DNA from: Ferrovibrio terrae_A
GTDB lineage: Bacteria; Pseudomonadota; Alphaproteobacteria; Ferrovibrionales; Ferrovibrionaceae
Assembly: GCF_943372915.1 (NCBI RefSeq)
Contig: NZ_CALSAN010000021.1
Span: 1 to 64,000, forward strand
Direction of reading: 5' to 3'
DNA: 64,000 nt
Part shown: positions 26,843-35,775 of the stretch, in pieces
Layout: every line of letters starts with the position of its first letter
Position numbering within the stretch: the first letter of the stretch is position 1
Notes under the pieces: generated by a model
Database searches by the model: none
What the model saw: only the letters and a program-made list of their open reading frames with translations
What the model was told of the DNA's origin: nothing
Made by a program: the position numbers and the translations under genes

Positions 26843-26852
26843 GCGCCGGATG
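26830..26852 (+). promoter_or_regulatory. Stem-loop at the flgE stop codon
   Basis: CATCCGGCGC and GCGCCGGATG form a perfect 10-bp stem around TAG, which is the flgE stop codon itself. No T-run follows, so it is probably an mRNA-stability or partial-attenuation element that gives more hook protein than FlgK. Confidence 0.5.
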
Positions 26853-26870
26853 ATCTGAGGAGGCGACAAC

Positions 26871-28259
26871 ATGTCCCTGACAGCGGCACTCAACACGGCG
26901 GTCACTGGCCTGGCCACCATCCAGACCCAGACCAGCGTGGTCTCGGCCAATATCGCCAATGCGCAGAACGCCAATTACACGCGCAAGACCGTCCAGCTGA
27001 CCACGCCGACGGCCGGCGGCGAACCGCAGGCGGCACTGGTGGCCGCGGTGGTGCGGGCGGCGTCGCCCGAACTGCTGCAGGATTATTATGCAGCGACGGC
27101 GGACTACAACCAGCTCAGCACCGCCGCCGACCGGTCCCGCGCGCTGGCCGAGGCGCTGGGTGCCGATGACACCAGCGGCGGGCAGACCACGCTGGAATCG
27201 ATGATGACCAACTTCGAGGAGGCGGTCAAAAGCCTGGAGGCGACGCCCGAAGACGCATCGCTCAAGGCTTTGGTGGTGCAGCGCGGCGAGGAGCTGTCGG
27301 CCGAGATCCGCCGCCTGGCCGGCCTGCGCAGCAGCCTGCAGACCCAGGCCTATGACGATATCAGCACCGGTCTGGATACGCTGAACGAGGCGAGCAAGAA
27401 TATCGCCAAGCTCAATGCCCAGATCGTCAGCCAGAAGGCAGCCGGTTATCCGACCGGCGATCTGGAAGACCTGCGCGATGCCGAGGTTACAAAAATGGCC
27501 GGCCTGGTCGGCGTGCGCACGGTGACCAGCGATACCGGTGTGATGACGGTCTATACCGAGGCCGGCACCCAGCTGGCCGGCAGCACGGCGCAAAGCTTCA
27601 GCTACAATGCCACCACCAACACGATCAGCAACGGCACCGGCAACGATGTGACGGCCGGTTTCCGCAGCGGTTCGCTGCGTGCCAATCTGGATTATCTCGA
27701 TACCAGTGCTGCCGCGCAGGCCAGTTCCGACGGCAATGTCGGCACGCTGGAGAAATTCTTCAACCAGCTCGACTCGCTGGCGCAGAATATCGCCGATGTG
27801 GTGAACACAGCCTACGGCTCCAATATCTTCAATTACACCGCTGGCGATGCCGCCGGCACGCTGGAAGTCGATGGCTCATTCGTGGCCGATCCCACGACGC
27901 TCGACGCGAGCCTGATGGGCGATATCCAGCAGGCGATGCGTAACACCACGCTGACGGCGGCGCAGGTCAATCCGGCCGGCGCGCCGAACGGCCTCAGCAT
28001 TGCCAACGTCAATATCTTCGGTCTGGCCAGCGGCGTCATGGCCTACAACGCCAAGCAGACCAGCGAGAACGAAGCCAATCGCGACACCGCTGAAAGCCTG
28101 CAGGCCACCATCGAGCAGAAATTCCGCAACCTCACCGGCGTCAATGTCGATGACGAGCTGGCGCAGCTCACCACGCTGCAGAACAACTATGCGGCGCTGG
28201 CGCAAATCATGAATGCCATCAAAGAGATGTTCGACCAAGTTATCGCAATCGGGAGCTGA
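26871..28259 (+). CDS. flgK: Flagellar hook-associated protein 1 (FlgK)
   Basis: A 462-residue hook-filament junction protein. It starts with the D0 helix SLTAALNTAVTGLATIQTQTSVVSANIANAQNANYTRKTV in outline, has the FlgK helical domain (LDTLNEASKNIAKLNAQI) and ends with GVNVDDELAQLTTLQNNYAALAQIM, the C-terminal D0 coiled coil. GAGGAGG lies before the ATG. It is shorter than enterobacterial FlgK, as is usual in alphaproteobacteria. FlgL follows after 3 bp. Confidence 0.93.
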   Translation: MSLTAALNTAVTGLATIQTQTSVVSANIANAQNANYTRKTVQLTTPTAGGEPQAALVAAVVRAASPELLQDYYAATADYNQLSTAADRSRALAEALGADDTSGGQTTLESMMTNFEEAVKSLEATPEDASLKALVVQRGEELSAEIRRLAGLRSSLQTQAYDDISTGLDTLNEASKNIAKLNAQIVSQKAAGYPTGDLEDLRDAEVTKMAGLVGVRTVTSDTGVMTVYTEAGTQLAGSTAQSFSYNATTNTISNGTGNDVTAGFRSGSLRANLDYLDTSAAAQASSDGNVGTLEKFFNQLDSLAQNIADVVNTAYGSNIFNYTAGDAAGTLEVDGSFVADPTTLDASLMGDIQQAMRNTTLTAAQVNPAGAPNGLSIANVNIFGLASGVMAYNAKQTSENEANRDTAESLQATIEQKFRNLTGVNVDDELAQLTTLQNNYAALAQIMNAIKEMFDQVIAIGS

Positions 28260-28262
28260 ACC

Positions 28263-29291
28263 ATGGTAGCCATCACCGCAACGACCCAGCTGGCCAGCCA
28301 GATGGCGATGAGCCGCAATATCAGCCTGCTGACCACCATGCTGAACCAGCAGAACCAGCAGCTTGCCACCGGCCTCAAACTCGATGGCCTTATCGGTGTA
28401 TCGGGCCAGGCGCAGGAACTGGGCCAGCTCAAATCCAAGCTTGGCACGGTCGAGACCTATAACAGCGGGGTGCAGACCGCGATCAATCGCACCGACCTCT
28501 ATGCGCTGTCGATCGAAAAGATCATCGATCTGGCCACCGACGCCCAGAGCATGATGATCGAGAATCGCGACACTGCTTTTGCGTCCACTTCGGCGCCTGC
28601 GGTGCAGGCCAGCACGCTGCTCGACCAGATCGGCAGCATCCTGCAGACCAAGGATGGTGACCGCTACCTGTTTTCGGCCAGCAATTACAACACCAACCCT
28701 TTGAATGGCTCCCTGTCGGCGCTGCCGACCACCTATGCCGCTGGTGCCGTGCCGGGTGTCACCGCCGGCTATGACGATCCACTGCAGGTGATCACCAGTG
28801 CCATTCCGGCGCCGCAGCCGCCCTATCTCAACACCGCCGCCACCACCGATGTGCAGAATTTCTACGATATCAACGAGGTCGGCCTCTATGTCGATGACAA
28901 GGAGCGGGTGTCCTATGGTGTCTCGGCGGTCGAACCGGGCTTCCAGCGCCTGATCGATGCCGTGGTGCGCTTCCGCGATGCCACCCAGGATATCAGCACC
29001 GACAGTGTCAACTACCAGACCCGGGTGGACGATGCGGTCAAGCAGCTCAACACGGCGATCTCGGAGCTGAAGTCCACCGCCTCGCGCAACGGCTACAAGC
29101 AGCAGCAGCTGGCCGAGGTGCAGGAACGCCATCTGCGCGCCAAGGATCTGCTGACCATCCGGATCGGCAATATCCAGAATGCGGATACCGCGGAAGTTTC
29201 CACCAGCATCGCCAACCTGCAGACCGCGCTGGAGGCTTCCTATCTGGTGACCAGCAAGACGCTGGCCTTGTCACTGGTCAATTATCTATGA
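28263..29291 (+). CDS. flgL: Flagellar hook-associated protein 3 (FlgL)
   Basis: A 342-residue flagellin-like junction protein. The N-terminal helix has NQQNQQLATGLKLDGLIGVSGQAQELGQL and the C-terminal helix RHLRAKDLLTIRIGNIQNADTAEVSTSIANLQTALEASY (each given in outline), which is the FlgL signature of paired D0/D1 helices. It begins 3 bp after flgK. A GC stem-loop lies 20 bp after its stop. Confidence 0.92.
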   Translation: MVAITATTQLASQMAMSRNISLLTTMLNQQNQQLATGLKLDGLIGVSGQAQELGQLKSKLGTVETYNSGVQTAINRTDLYALSIEKIIDLATDAQSMMIENRDTAFASTSAPAVQASTLLDQIGSILQTKDGDRYLFSASNYNTNPLNGSLSALPTTYAAGAVPGVTAGYDDPLQVITSAIPAPQPPYLNTAATTDVQNFYDINEVGLYVDDKERVSYGVSAVEPGFQRLIDAVVRFRDATQDISTDSVNYQTRVDDAVKQLNTAISELKSTASRNGYKQQQLAEVQERHLRAKDLLTIRIGNIQNADTAEVSTSIANLQTALEASYLVTSKTLALSLVNYL

Positions 29292-29310
29292 TGGACCGCC
29301 GGTCTGCTTA

Positions 29311-29329
29311 GCCCGGCTTTTTGCCGGGC
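29311..29329 (+). promoter_or_regulatory. Stem-loop between flgL and the EF-hand lipoprotein gene
   Basis: GCCCGGC and GCCGGGC pair around a T5 loop. The stem ends one base before the AGGAG ribosome-binding site of the lipoprotein gene. With no T-run after it, it is more likely a stability or translation-control element than a terminator. Confidence 0.45.
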
Positions 29330-29338
29330 CAGGAGACC

Positions 29339-29887
29339 ATGAAGCCTGTCGTGATATCGGCCATTCTGCTGGCGCTACTCGGAGGCTGTGGCTTCGGGCC
29401 GGAACGGCCGGCCGGGGCACAGTTGATTTCCAGTCCGAATGGCGAGCCGCTGGGCGCGGTGAATGACACCGCGCGCTGCGAATCACTGCTGGAGGGCTGG
29501 TTCGCCGCGGTTGATACCAGTCGCGACGGGCTACTGTCCCAGGCCGAGCTGGAGGCCGATGCGCTGCGCTGGTTCCTGCGCGCCGATACCGATGGCGACG
29601 GCTTTGTCACGGTCACCGAGCTGACGGCGCTGCGCCGGCCATTGGAGCCGCCGCCGACCCCGCGCATGGTGAGTCGCGGGCCGGCCTCGCCATTCCGCGA
29701 CGACAGCAACCTGATCGTGCATCGCGAGCTGGATCTGGTGATGGCCGCCGATGTCAATCTCGACTGGCGCGTCTCGCGTGAAGAGTTTATGGCGGCGACG
29801 GCGCGCCGCTATGCGACGGCGACCCGGCGCGGGCCCTATAACCGATCGGTCGCCACGGCCGACTGCGAAAAGCGCAGATTCCGCTAG
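29339..29887 (+). CDS. EF-hand calcium-binding lipoprotein
   Basis: A 182-residue predicted lipoprotein. The signal peptide ends in a lipobox LLGGC, so it is exported and acylated. Two canonical EF-hand loops follow: DTSRDGLLSQAE and DTDGDGFVTVTE, about 25 residues apart as in a paired EF hand. A third, degenerate loop is DVNLDWRVSREE, which has Trp where Gly is required. It sits after flgL on the same strand, suggesting a calcium-responsive envelope protein linked to flagella. Its stop overlaps the convergent DUF1217 stop (CTAG). The start at 29339 directly follows AGGAG. Confidence 0.85.
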   Translation: MKPVVISAILLALLGGCGFGPERPAGAQLISSPNGEPLGAVNDTARCESLLEGWFAAVDTSRDGLLSQAELEADALRWFLRADTDGDGFVTVTELTALRRPLEPPPTPRMVSRGPASPFRDDSNLIVHRELDLVMAADVNLDWRVSREEFMAATARRYATATRRGPYNRSVATADCEKRRFR

Positions 29888-31311
29888 GCGAACAGGTTGA
29901 GCAGGTAGCTGTCGCCACTGCCGCTGCTGGTACTCGCGCTGTCCTTGATGCTCAGATAGCGCAGCACCATCTTCTCGATGGCATCGGGATCGTTCTTCAG
30001 TTCGGTGACATCGACCTTCTTTTCCACCGTGGCGATCTGCGCCTCGGTTTCCTGATAGGCCATTTCGTCGGGGATATAGTTCGCCTTGGTGATCACCTCG
30101 CGCAGCACGGAATCGCCCAGCAGCTGCACCGTGGTGCTGACATCTTCCAGCCGACGCTTGAATTCGATGGCAACGCGCACGCCGGGCGCCTGCTCGTCCA
30201 GATTCTTCTCGTAGGCGGTCTGCTGGTATTTCTCAGTGATGCTCTCGATAGTCGATGCGCTGGTCAGGGTGGTGACACCGGAGGCGAACAAGTCCAGGTC
30301 GGCGGCCAGGTTCTGGTAGCGCGGGTCGGTGAAGCGGTTGGCCAGCGAGTTGCTGTCAGTCAGGTCGCTTTCCAGGATCTTGCGGATCTTGCCCGGATAC
30401 TGCGCCTCGCTCTCCATGTCATAGGCCTTGAGGATGAAGTTCAGCAGGCGCTGGTCGGCAAACAGGTCGTCTGTCGAGGTGACATTGCCGATATTTTCCT
30501 CGAAATAGGCGATGTCCTTCTGGATGTCGGTGCGCTGGGTGAAGCGGTCGAAATCATCGCCGGCATAGGCATAGGGCTCATCGGCCTCGGTCGGCGCGGT
30601 TTCTTCGGTCAGCAGTGTCTTGGTGCGGGCCTGACTGTAGGCCGTGGCATCGTTGGCCTTCAGGTTGGTGCCGTAGATCAGGGCGCCATCGCTGTCGAGC
30701 AGGGCCTGGCCGGCGCTGTCGACGGCCAGGCCGCGCAGCTTCGCCAGCCCGGCGGGCAGGGCGGTTTCCACCGTATCGTCGTTGACGATATTGCCGTCGG
30801 CATCCAGGCCGACCGTATTGCCATCGGTATCGGTCAGCGTGCCGGTGGCGCCAAAGCCGTATTTCTGCGCCAGCTCCAGATCCTTCAAGGTGCCCTGACG
30901 CGCCACCGAACTAGCATCGCTCGGGTCGCTGGTCAGGATGTCGCGCAGCTTTTGCTTGTTGCTGAGATACAGGTCTTCATAGCCATTGGCATAGGCAATG
31001 ACCTTGAGGAAACGGTCGTCGTTCATCAGCTCGTCCACCGTGGTGGCGCTGGAGACGCGGTTCTGGAAATAGCTGACATCGGTGGAGATCTGCGCATTCA
31101 TCTGCTTGTACTGGGCATTGCGCGCCTTGATCACCGCATTGTTCATCTCGCGGATCTGCGTCTGAACCTTCTCGGCCTCGGCGGCTTCGCTGGTCGCGCT
31201 TTCGTTTTCCTCTGCCGTCTTCTGTAGCTTCTTGTACATGGCCAGTGCCGACATCGACGCCGTGCTGCTGGTGCTGCTGGTGCCGTACAGAACGCTGAGA
31301 TCGATGGTCAT
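29884..31311 (-). CDS. DUF1217 flagellar-locus protein
   Basis: A 475-residue protein with repeated DUF1217 units: DVSYFQNRVSSATTVDELM, then FLKVIAYANGYEDL, then DIAYFEENIGNVTSTDDLF, then LNFILKAYDMESE, showing at least two copies of the repeat. DUF1217 proteins are found beside flagellar genes of alphaproteobacteria; the molecular role is not known to me. No signal peptide is seen. The start at 31311 gives MTIDLSVLYG; the longer frame to 31542 overlaps the flagellin promoter region. It ends with the motif SYLLNLFA. Confidence 0.85.
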   Translation of the reverse strand: MTIDLSVLYGTSSTSSTASMSALAMYKKLQKTAEENESATSEAAEAEKVQTQIREMNNAVIKARNAQYKQMNAQISTDVSYFQNRVSSATTVDELMNDDRFLKVIAYANGYEDLYLSNKQKLRDILTSDPSDASSVARQGTLKDLELAQKYGFGATGTLTDTDGNTVGLDADGNIVNDDTVETALPAGLAKLRGLAVDSAGQALLDSDGALIYGTNLKANDATAYSQARTKTLLTEETAPTEADEPYAYAGDDFDRFTQRTDIQKDIAYFEENIGNVTSTDDLFADQRLLNFILKAYDMESEAQYPGKIRKILESDLTDSNSLANRFTDPRYQNLAADLDLFASGVTTLTSASTIESITEKYQQTAYEKNLDEQAPGVRVAIEFKRRLEDVSTTVQLLGDSVLREVITKANYIPDEMAYQETEAQIATVEKKVDVTELKNDPDAIEKMVLRYLSIKDSASTSSGSGDSYLLNLFA

Positions 31312-31462
31312 GGCAGAGTCTCGCGGATTTTTCTGATCCGCGGATTTTACCGGCTCGGTGACGCCGGCAGCCGGTTTCTGCACCGCTGACATGAAACGTA
31401 ACAACGTTTCCGGCCCGGGATTCGGATTGGTTAAGCCGACATAAATTTTCCTATCACCTTGT

Positions 31463-31485
31463 AACGGCAGGTTTCTTCCGCCGTT
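31463..31485. promoter_or_regulatory. Inverted repeat in the flagellin upstream region
   Basis: AACGGC and GCCGTT are separated by 11 bp, 94 bp before the flagellin start and inside the 267-bp gap between the DUF1217 and flagellin starts. The half-sites share CGGCA with the ftr element, but the spacing differs. No strong sigma-54 or sigma-28 promoter was recognised downstream. Confidence 0.3.
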
Positions 31486-31578
31486 TCGCGATTGTTGGCG
31501 CAGCAGCCGATTTCTAGGGTGGCGCGGCTGAAAGGTCGCCATGACGGCGGCTTCGATCCTAGAAAGGGACTGTTCATT

Positions 31579-32403
31579 ATGACGAATTCAGTCAACACCA
31601 ATATCGGCGCGCTGGTTGCCCTGTCCTCGCTGCGCGGGGTCAATTCCGAACTCGACACCACCTCCAAGCGGGTACAGACCGGCTACAAGGTCGCCGATGC
31701 CTCCGACGATGCGGCGGTCTTCGCCGTTGCCCAGGGCATTCGCGGCAATATCAAGGCCTATGCTTCGGTGCAGTCTTCTTTGGCCGCCGGCGAGGGGCTT
31801 GGCCAGGTGACGGCATCGGCACTGACCGGCATTTCCGACCTGATCGGCGACATCAAGGCGAAATTCGCCAACCTGGCCGATGGTTCGCTCACCTCCGATC
31901 AGCGCACAGTCTATCAGAATGACGTCAACCAGCTGGTCAGCCAGATTCAGAACTACATTGGCCAGGCCTCTTACAACGGCAAGAACCTTCTGACCGCCGA
32001 TACCTCGGTCACTTTTGTCGCCGATGTGTCGGGCACCACGCTCACCCTGCAGACCGGGTCTTCGCTGTCGGCGGCGGCGGCCAGCTTCTCCAGCATGTTC
32101 ACGGCCGGCTATACCGCGGCGTCGAATTACAGCTCGGCCATGGCCGATCTCGGCACGCTGGAAACCCTGGTCAACTCGATCTCGGCGCAGGTCGCGGCGC
32201 AGTCGCGCTCCATCACCCTGCAGAAGGATTTCGTCGACGACCTGGTCGATGCCACCAAGACCGGCCTCGGCGCGCTGGTCGATGCCGATGTGGCGGCGGA
32301 GAGCGCCACGCTGCAGTCGCTGCAGGTGCGCCAGCAGCTAGCGATCCAGGCGCTGTCGATTGCCAACCAGCAGCCGAACACGCTGCTCAGCCTGTTCCGC
32401 TAA
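31579..32403 (+). CDS. Flagellin
   Basis: A 274-residue filament subunit. The N-terminal D0/D1 helices (TNIGALVALSSLRGVNSE, then RVQTGYKVADASDDAAVF) and the C-terminal D0 helix (LQVRQQLAIQALSIANQQ, ending LLSLFR) are conserved. The central part is short, so the outer D2/D3 domains are essentially absent, as in many alphaproteobacteria. AAGGGA precedes the ATG at 31579. A strong terminator follows at 32422. Confidence 0.95.
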   Translation: MTNSVNTNIGALVALSSLRGVNSELDTTSKRVQTGYKVADASDDAAVFAVAQGIRGNIKAYASVQSSLAAGEGLGQVTASALTGISDLIGDIKAKFANLADGSLTSDQRTVYQNDVNQLVSQIQNYIGQASYNGKNLLTADTSVTFVADVSGTTLTLQTGSSLSAAAASFSSMFTAGYTAASNYSSAMADLGTLETLVNSISAQVAAQSRSITLQKDFVDDLVDATKTGLGALVDADVAAESATLQSLQVRQQLAIQALSIANQQPNTLLSLFR

Positions 32404-32421
32404 CGCCTGTCCCGGATATGG

Positions 32422-32448
32422 AAAGGGGGCCTTCTGGCCCCCTTTTTT
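32422..32448 (+). terminator. Rho-independent terminator of the flagellin gene
   Basis: GGGGGCC and GGCCCCC pair around TTCT and are followed by six T; upstream A bases extend the stem. It overlaps the stop of the convergent old-yellow-enzyme gene by two bases and probably also serves the minus strand. Confidence 0.9.
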
Positions 32449-33535
32449 ATTCTGCCGCCGCTTCGAGCGCCGGATAGTCGGTATAGCCTTCGGCGCCACC
32501 GCCATAGAGCGTGGCGCGGTTGAGCTGGGCCAGCGGCGCATCGCGGCGCAGGCGTTCCACCAGATCGGGATTGCTGATGAAGGGGCGGCCGAAAGCAACC
32601 AGGTCGGCGCGGCCATTGGCTACGGCATTGTCGGCCATGGCGCGATCATAACCATTGTTGGTGATCCAGGCACCGCGGTAGCGACTGCGCAGCGCGCCGT
32701 AATCGAAGCCGGCGCCGAAGTCACGGTCGGCCCCGGTCGAACCCTCGATGACATGAATATACACCAGGCCAAGGCGATCGAGCTGCTCGACCACGTAATT
32801 GAACAGCGGCTGCGGGTTGCTGTCGGTGGCGTCATTCGCCGGCGTCACCGGCGAGAGCCGGATGCCGGTGCGCTCGGCGCCGATCTCCTGCACAATGGCC
32901 TGGGTGACTTCCAGCAGCAGGCGGGCGCGGTTCTCGATGCTGCCGCCATATTGATCCGTGCGCTGGTTGATGCCGTCGCGCAGGAACTGGTCGAGCAGAT
33001 AGCCATTGGCACCATGGATCTCGACGCCATCGAAGCCGGCGGCAATCGCATTGGCCGCACCCTTGCGGTAGCCGTCGATGATCGCCGGCAACTCGTCCAG
33101 CCGCAGGGCGCGCGGCTCAGACACATCGGTGAAGGTGCCGTTGACGAAAGTCTTGGTCTTGGCGCGGATCGCCGATGGCGCCACTGGCGCCTGGCCACCG
33201 GGCTGCAGCGACACATGGCTGACGCGGCCGACATGCCACAGTTGCAGGAAAATCCGGCCGCCCCTGGCATGCACGGCATCGGTCACGCGTTTCCAGCCTG
33301 CGATCTGTTCTGCCGAATGGATGCCGGGCGTGTCCTGATAGCCTTGGCCTTCCGGCACCACCTGGGTCGCTTCGGCCACGATCAGACCGGCAGCGGCGCG
33401 CTGCGCGTAGTATTCGGCCATCAGCGCGGTGGGCACATTGCCGGCGCCGGCGCGGTTGCGGGTCAGCGGCGCCATCACGATGCGGTTCGCCAGGGTGATG
33501 TTGCCGAGGCGATAGGAATCAAACAGTCCGGTCAT
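32447..33535 (-). CDS. nemA: NADH:flavin oxidoreductase, old yellow enzyme family (NemA-like)
   Basis: A 362-residue FMN-dependent ene-reductase acting on activated C=C bonds and electrophiles. The barrel starts FDSYRLGNITLANRIVMAPLTRNRA; the FMN and substrate residues are in LQLWHVGRVSH and VEIHGANGYLLDQFL (His-x-x-Asn pair), then QYGGSIENRARL and the phosphate end LVAFGRPFISNPDLV. It is a stand-alone gene. A longer upstream start is not supported. Confidence 0.92.
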   Translation of the reverse strand: MTGLFDSYRLGNITLANRIVMAPLTRNRAGAGNVPTALMAEYYAQRAAAGLIVAEATQVVPEGQGYQDTPGIHSAEQIAGWKRVTDAVHARGGRIFLQLWHVGRVSHVSLQPGGQAPVAPSAIRAKTKTFVNGTFTDVSEPRALRLDELPAIIDGYRKGAANAIAAGFDGVEIHGANGYLLDQFLRDGINQRTDQYGGSIENRARLLLEVTQAIVQEIGAERTGIRLSPVTPANDATDSNPQPLFNYVVEQLDRLGLVYIHVIEGSTGADRDFGAGFDYGALRSRYRGAWITNNGYDRAMADNAVANGRADLVAFGRPFISNPDLVERLRRDAPLAQLNRATLYGGGAEGYTDYPALEAAAE

Positions 33536-33629
33536 GGGAAATCCGTTGCGAGAAAGGGGGTAGGCAGTCCTCTACAGAAAGTGCGCTGCAGCGAAAAAGC
33601 AAGCGTGATGGCGGTTACAGTCCGGTGAG

Positions 33630-35003
33630 TCACGCGGCGGCATGGCGCGGCGGTGCGGCGGCAGTCTGCTGCTGCAGATAGTTGTCGAAGGCGGCACAGA
33701 CCTGGCGCACCAGCGGCCGGCCGCTTTCAGCTATGCGCAGTGCATAGCCGCCCTGACGCGTGACGATGCCGTGACTTTCCAGCAGCGCCAGGCGTGGCAG
33801 GTCGGCATCGAACAGCGTCACCGGCAGACCATGCTGCGCAGCAAGCGCGGCAAGATCGACCTGCAGGTGGCACATCAGCTGCTCGATCACGGCGCGCCGC
33901 AGGATGTCTTCAGCCGTTACTGCGCGCATGCGGGCAACCGGCAACTGCCCGGCCTCCACGGCGGCGCGCCAGCCGGCGACGGCAGGGATGTTCTGCGCAT
34001 AGCCCTGCGGCAGCGTGCTGATCGCCGAGGGGCCGAAGCCGAGCAGCACCTCGCCGGTCTGCGTGGTGTAACCCTGGAAATTGCGGTTGAGCTGGCCGGC
34101 GGCGGCCTGCTGCGCCAGCGCATCCTGCGGGCGGGCGAAATGATCGAGGCCGACGCGGCAATAGCCGGCCTCGGTCAGCACCTGGGCTGCCGCGCCCTCC
34201 TGCGCAAAGCGCGCGGCGGTATCGGGTAGGGCCGCGGTATCGATGCGCGCCTGGTGCGGCTTCATCCAGGGTACATGGGCATAGCCGAACAGCGCGATGC
34301 GGTCAGGCCGCAGGGCGAGGCTGGCGCGCACGGTGTCGGTGACATTGCCCACCGTCTGGCCCGGCAGGCCGTAGATCAGATCCAGATTGATCGAGCCGAT
34401 GCCAGCCCTGCGCAGGGCATCGGCGGTGCGCGCCACCACATCCAGCGGCTGGTGGCGGTTGATCGCCGCCTGCACATTTTGATCCAGGCTCTGCACGCCC
34501 AGGCTCGCGCGGTTGATGCCCAGCGCCTTCAGGCCCGGCACCAGGCCGGCATCGAAATGGCGCGGATCGATCTCGATGGCGATCTCGGCATCGGGCAGCG
34601 CATCGAAATGGCGGTGCAGGCTTTCGGCCACGCGCTGCAGGCCGTCGCCGCCCAGGATGGTCGGCGTGCCGCCGCCGAAATGCAGGCCGCTCAGGCGCGG
34701 TCGCGCCGGCAGGTGCGGCACCACCAGATCGATCTCGCGCAGCAGCAGCGCCAGGAAGCGTTCCAGCGTGGCGTTGCCTTTCAACACCTGGGTGTTGCAG
34801 CCGCAGTACCAGCACATCTGCCGGCAGAAGGGCACATGCACATAGAGCGCAAAGGCGCTGTCATCGGGTAGCGCGTCGAGCCAGCCCCGCCAGCCGGCAT
34901 CGTCGCCGGCGGGCTGGAAATGCGGCGCGGTCGGGTAAGACGTGTAACGCGGCACGGGACCGATACGGGCGGCGATGGCGGCAAGCTGGGCGGAATCGGG
35001 CAT
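33630..35003 (-). CDS. hemN: Oxygen-independent coproporphyrinogen III oxidase (HemN)
   Basis: A 457-residue radical-SAM enzyme that decarboxylates coproporphyrinogen III for heme synthesis without oxygen. The [4Fe-4S] cysteines are C60, C64 and C67 (HVPFCRQMCWYCGC), with C69 also present; FGGGTPTILG is the SAM GGG motif. The ATG at 35003 gives exactly the length of E. coli HemN. A TTG at 35051 would extend it but overlaps an FNR-type box. No ribosome-binding sequence is visible before 35003. Regulation by oxygen through an FNR/FixK protein is likely. Confidence 0.93.
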   Translation of the reverse strand: MPDSAQLAAIAARIGPVPRYTSYPTAPHFQPAGDDAGWRGWLDALPDDSAFALYVHVPFCRQMCWYCGCNTQVLKGNATLERFLALLLREIDLVVPHLPARPRLSGLHFGGGTPTILGGDGLQRVAESLHRHFDALPDAEIAIEIDPRHFDAGLVPGLKALGINRASLGVQSLDQNVQAAINRHQPLDVVARTADALRRAGIGSINLDLIYGLPGQTVGNVTDTVRASLALRPDRIALFGYAHVPWMKPHQARIDTAALPDTAARFAQEGAAAQVLTEAGYCRVGLDHFARPQDALAQQAAAGQLNRNFQGYTTQTGEVLLGFGPSAISTLPQGYAQNIPAVAGWRAAVEAGQLPVARMRAVTAEDILRRAVIEQLMCHLQVDLAALAAQHGLPVTLFDADLPRLALLESHGIVTRQGGYALRIAESGRPLVRQVCAAFDNYLQQQTAAAPPRHAAA

Positions 35004-35037
35004 GGCCACACTGGAGCATGCCTGCGACGCCGCGGCT

Positions 35038-35051
35038 TTGACCTGGCTCAA
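35038..35051 (-). promoter_or_regulatory. FNR/FixK-type box upstream of hemN
   Basis: TTGAC-N4-CTCAA is palindromic and matches 8 of 10 positions of the FNR consensus TTGAT-N4-ATCAA. Its centre is 41.5 bp upstream of the hemN ATG. This class of site activates anaerobic genes in alphaproteobacteria. Confidence 0.7.
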
Positions 35052-35220
35052 AGCAATCGTCCGGCATCGCGGCTAAATCCCGTAAGATATTGAATTTACT
35101 TAATTAACCATGATTTTTGGTGATTGTGGCGCGATGGAGGGTTGTTAAGAATTAACCGTTGGGCAATAAGCAACTAGTAATAGAATTATCACACTCAGAA
35201 GTTCTGACCGCCGACCCGTC

Positions 35221-35775
35221 ATGACCATCGTCGACATCGCCATTGCGATCATTCCAGGGATCATCCTGCTGCTGGCCATCGGCATCGGCGGCGATGCCCT
35301 GTCGCGCGTGGTGAAGAATATGGCGACCAACCACCATGGCGTGGCGCGGCTGAATGCGGAAACCGAAGCCGCGCGCCATACCTATCTCGACAAGGCCAGC
35401 GATCTGGCCGCGCGCAACAAGGAACTGCAGGGCATTGAGTCGCAATATCACGGCGTGTTCCGTGAGGTGCAGGCGCTGCGCCATGCCGAGCAGGCCCTGC
35501 AGGATCCGCAGAACAGCACCGTCTTCGAGATCGGCCGTCCCACCGCGGAAGCCACGGGCTGGTATGCCAAGATACTGCTGCACCGTAAGCACACCATGTT
35601 CAACGGCCTGGGCACCAGCTCCACCAATGCCGAAGGCTATCGCATGGGGCGGCTGGTGATCTGGGGCGTCGATGGCGATACCGCACGCCAGCTCTGCCGC
35701 CAGCGGTTCAGCAAGGAAGCCTCGGTGCTCTCGATCCAGGCCTTCCGCGGCAAACTGAAGCGCGCCGATGTTTGA
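35221..35775 (+). CDS. Unknown membrane-anchored coiled-coil protein A
   Basis: A 184-residue protein that I do not recognise. One hydrophobic segment lies at residues 4-24 (VDIAIAIIPGIILLLAIG), then a charged helical stretch likely to form a coiled coil (RLNAETEAARHTYLDKAS), then a small C-terminal domain (GRPTAEATGWYAKIL, MGRLVIWGVDGDTARQL). It overlaps gene B by 8 bp, and gene B repeats the same layout. It is divergent from hemN across a 217-bp region. No clear ribosome-binding site was seen. Confidence 0.7.
   Translation: MTIVDIAIAIIPGIILLLAIGIGGDALSRVVKNMATNHHGVARLNAETEAARHTYLDKASDLAARNKELQGIESQYHGVFREVQALRHAEQALQDPQNSTVFEIGRPTAEATGWYAKILLHRKHTMFNGLGTSSTNAEGYRMGRLVIWGVDGDTARQLCRQRFSKEASVLSIQAFRGKLKRADV

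Noticed and set aside
31490..31560. Sigma-28 or sigma-54 promoter before flagellin
   Set aside because: GCCGATTT and a GGC-N9-CGC pattern occur, but neither keeps both elements at correct spacing and identity.
35003..35051. TTG start for hemN at 35051
   Set aside because: It has no ribosome-binding sequence and overlaps the FNR-type box; the ATG at 35003 gives the usual HemN length.
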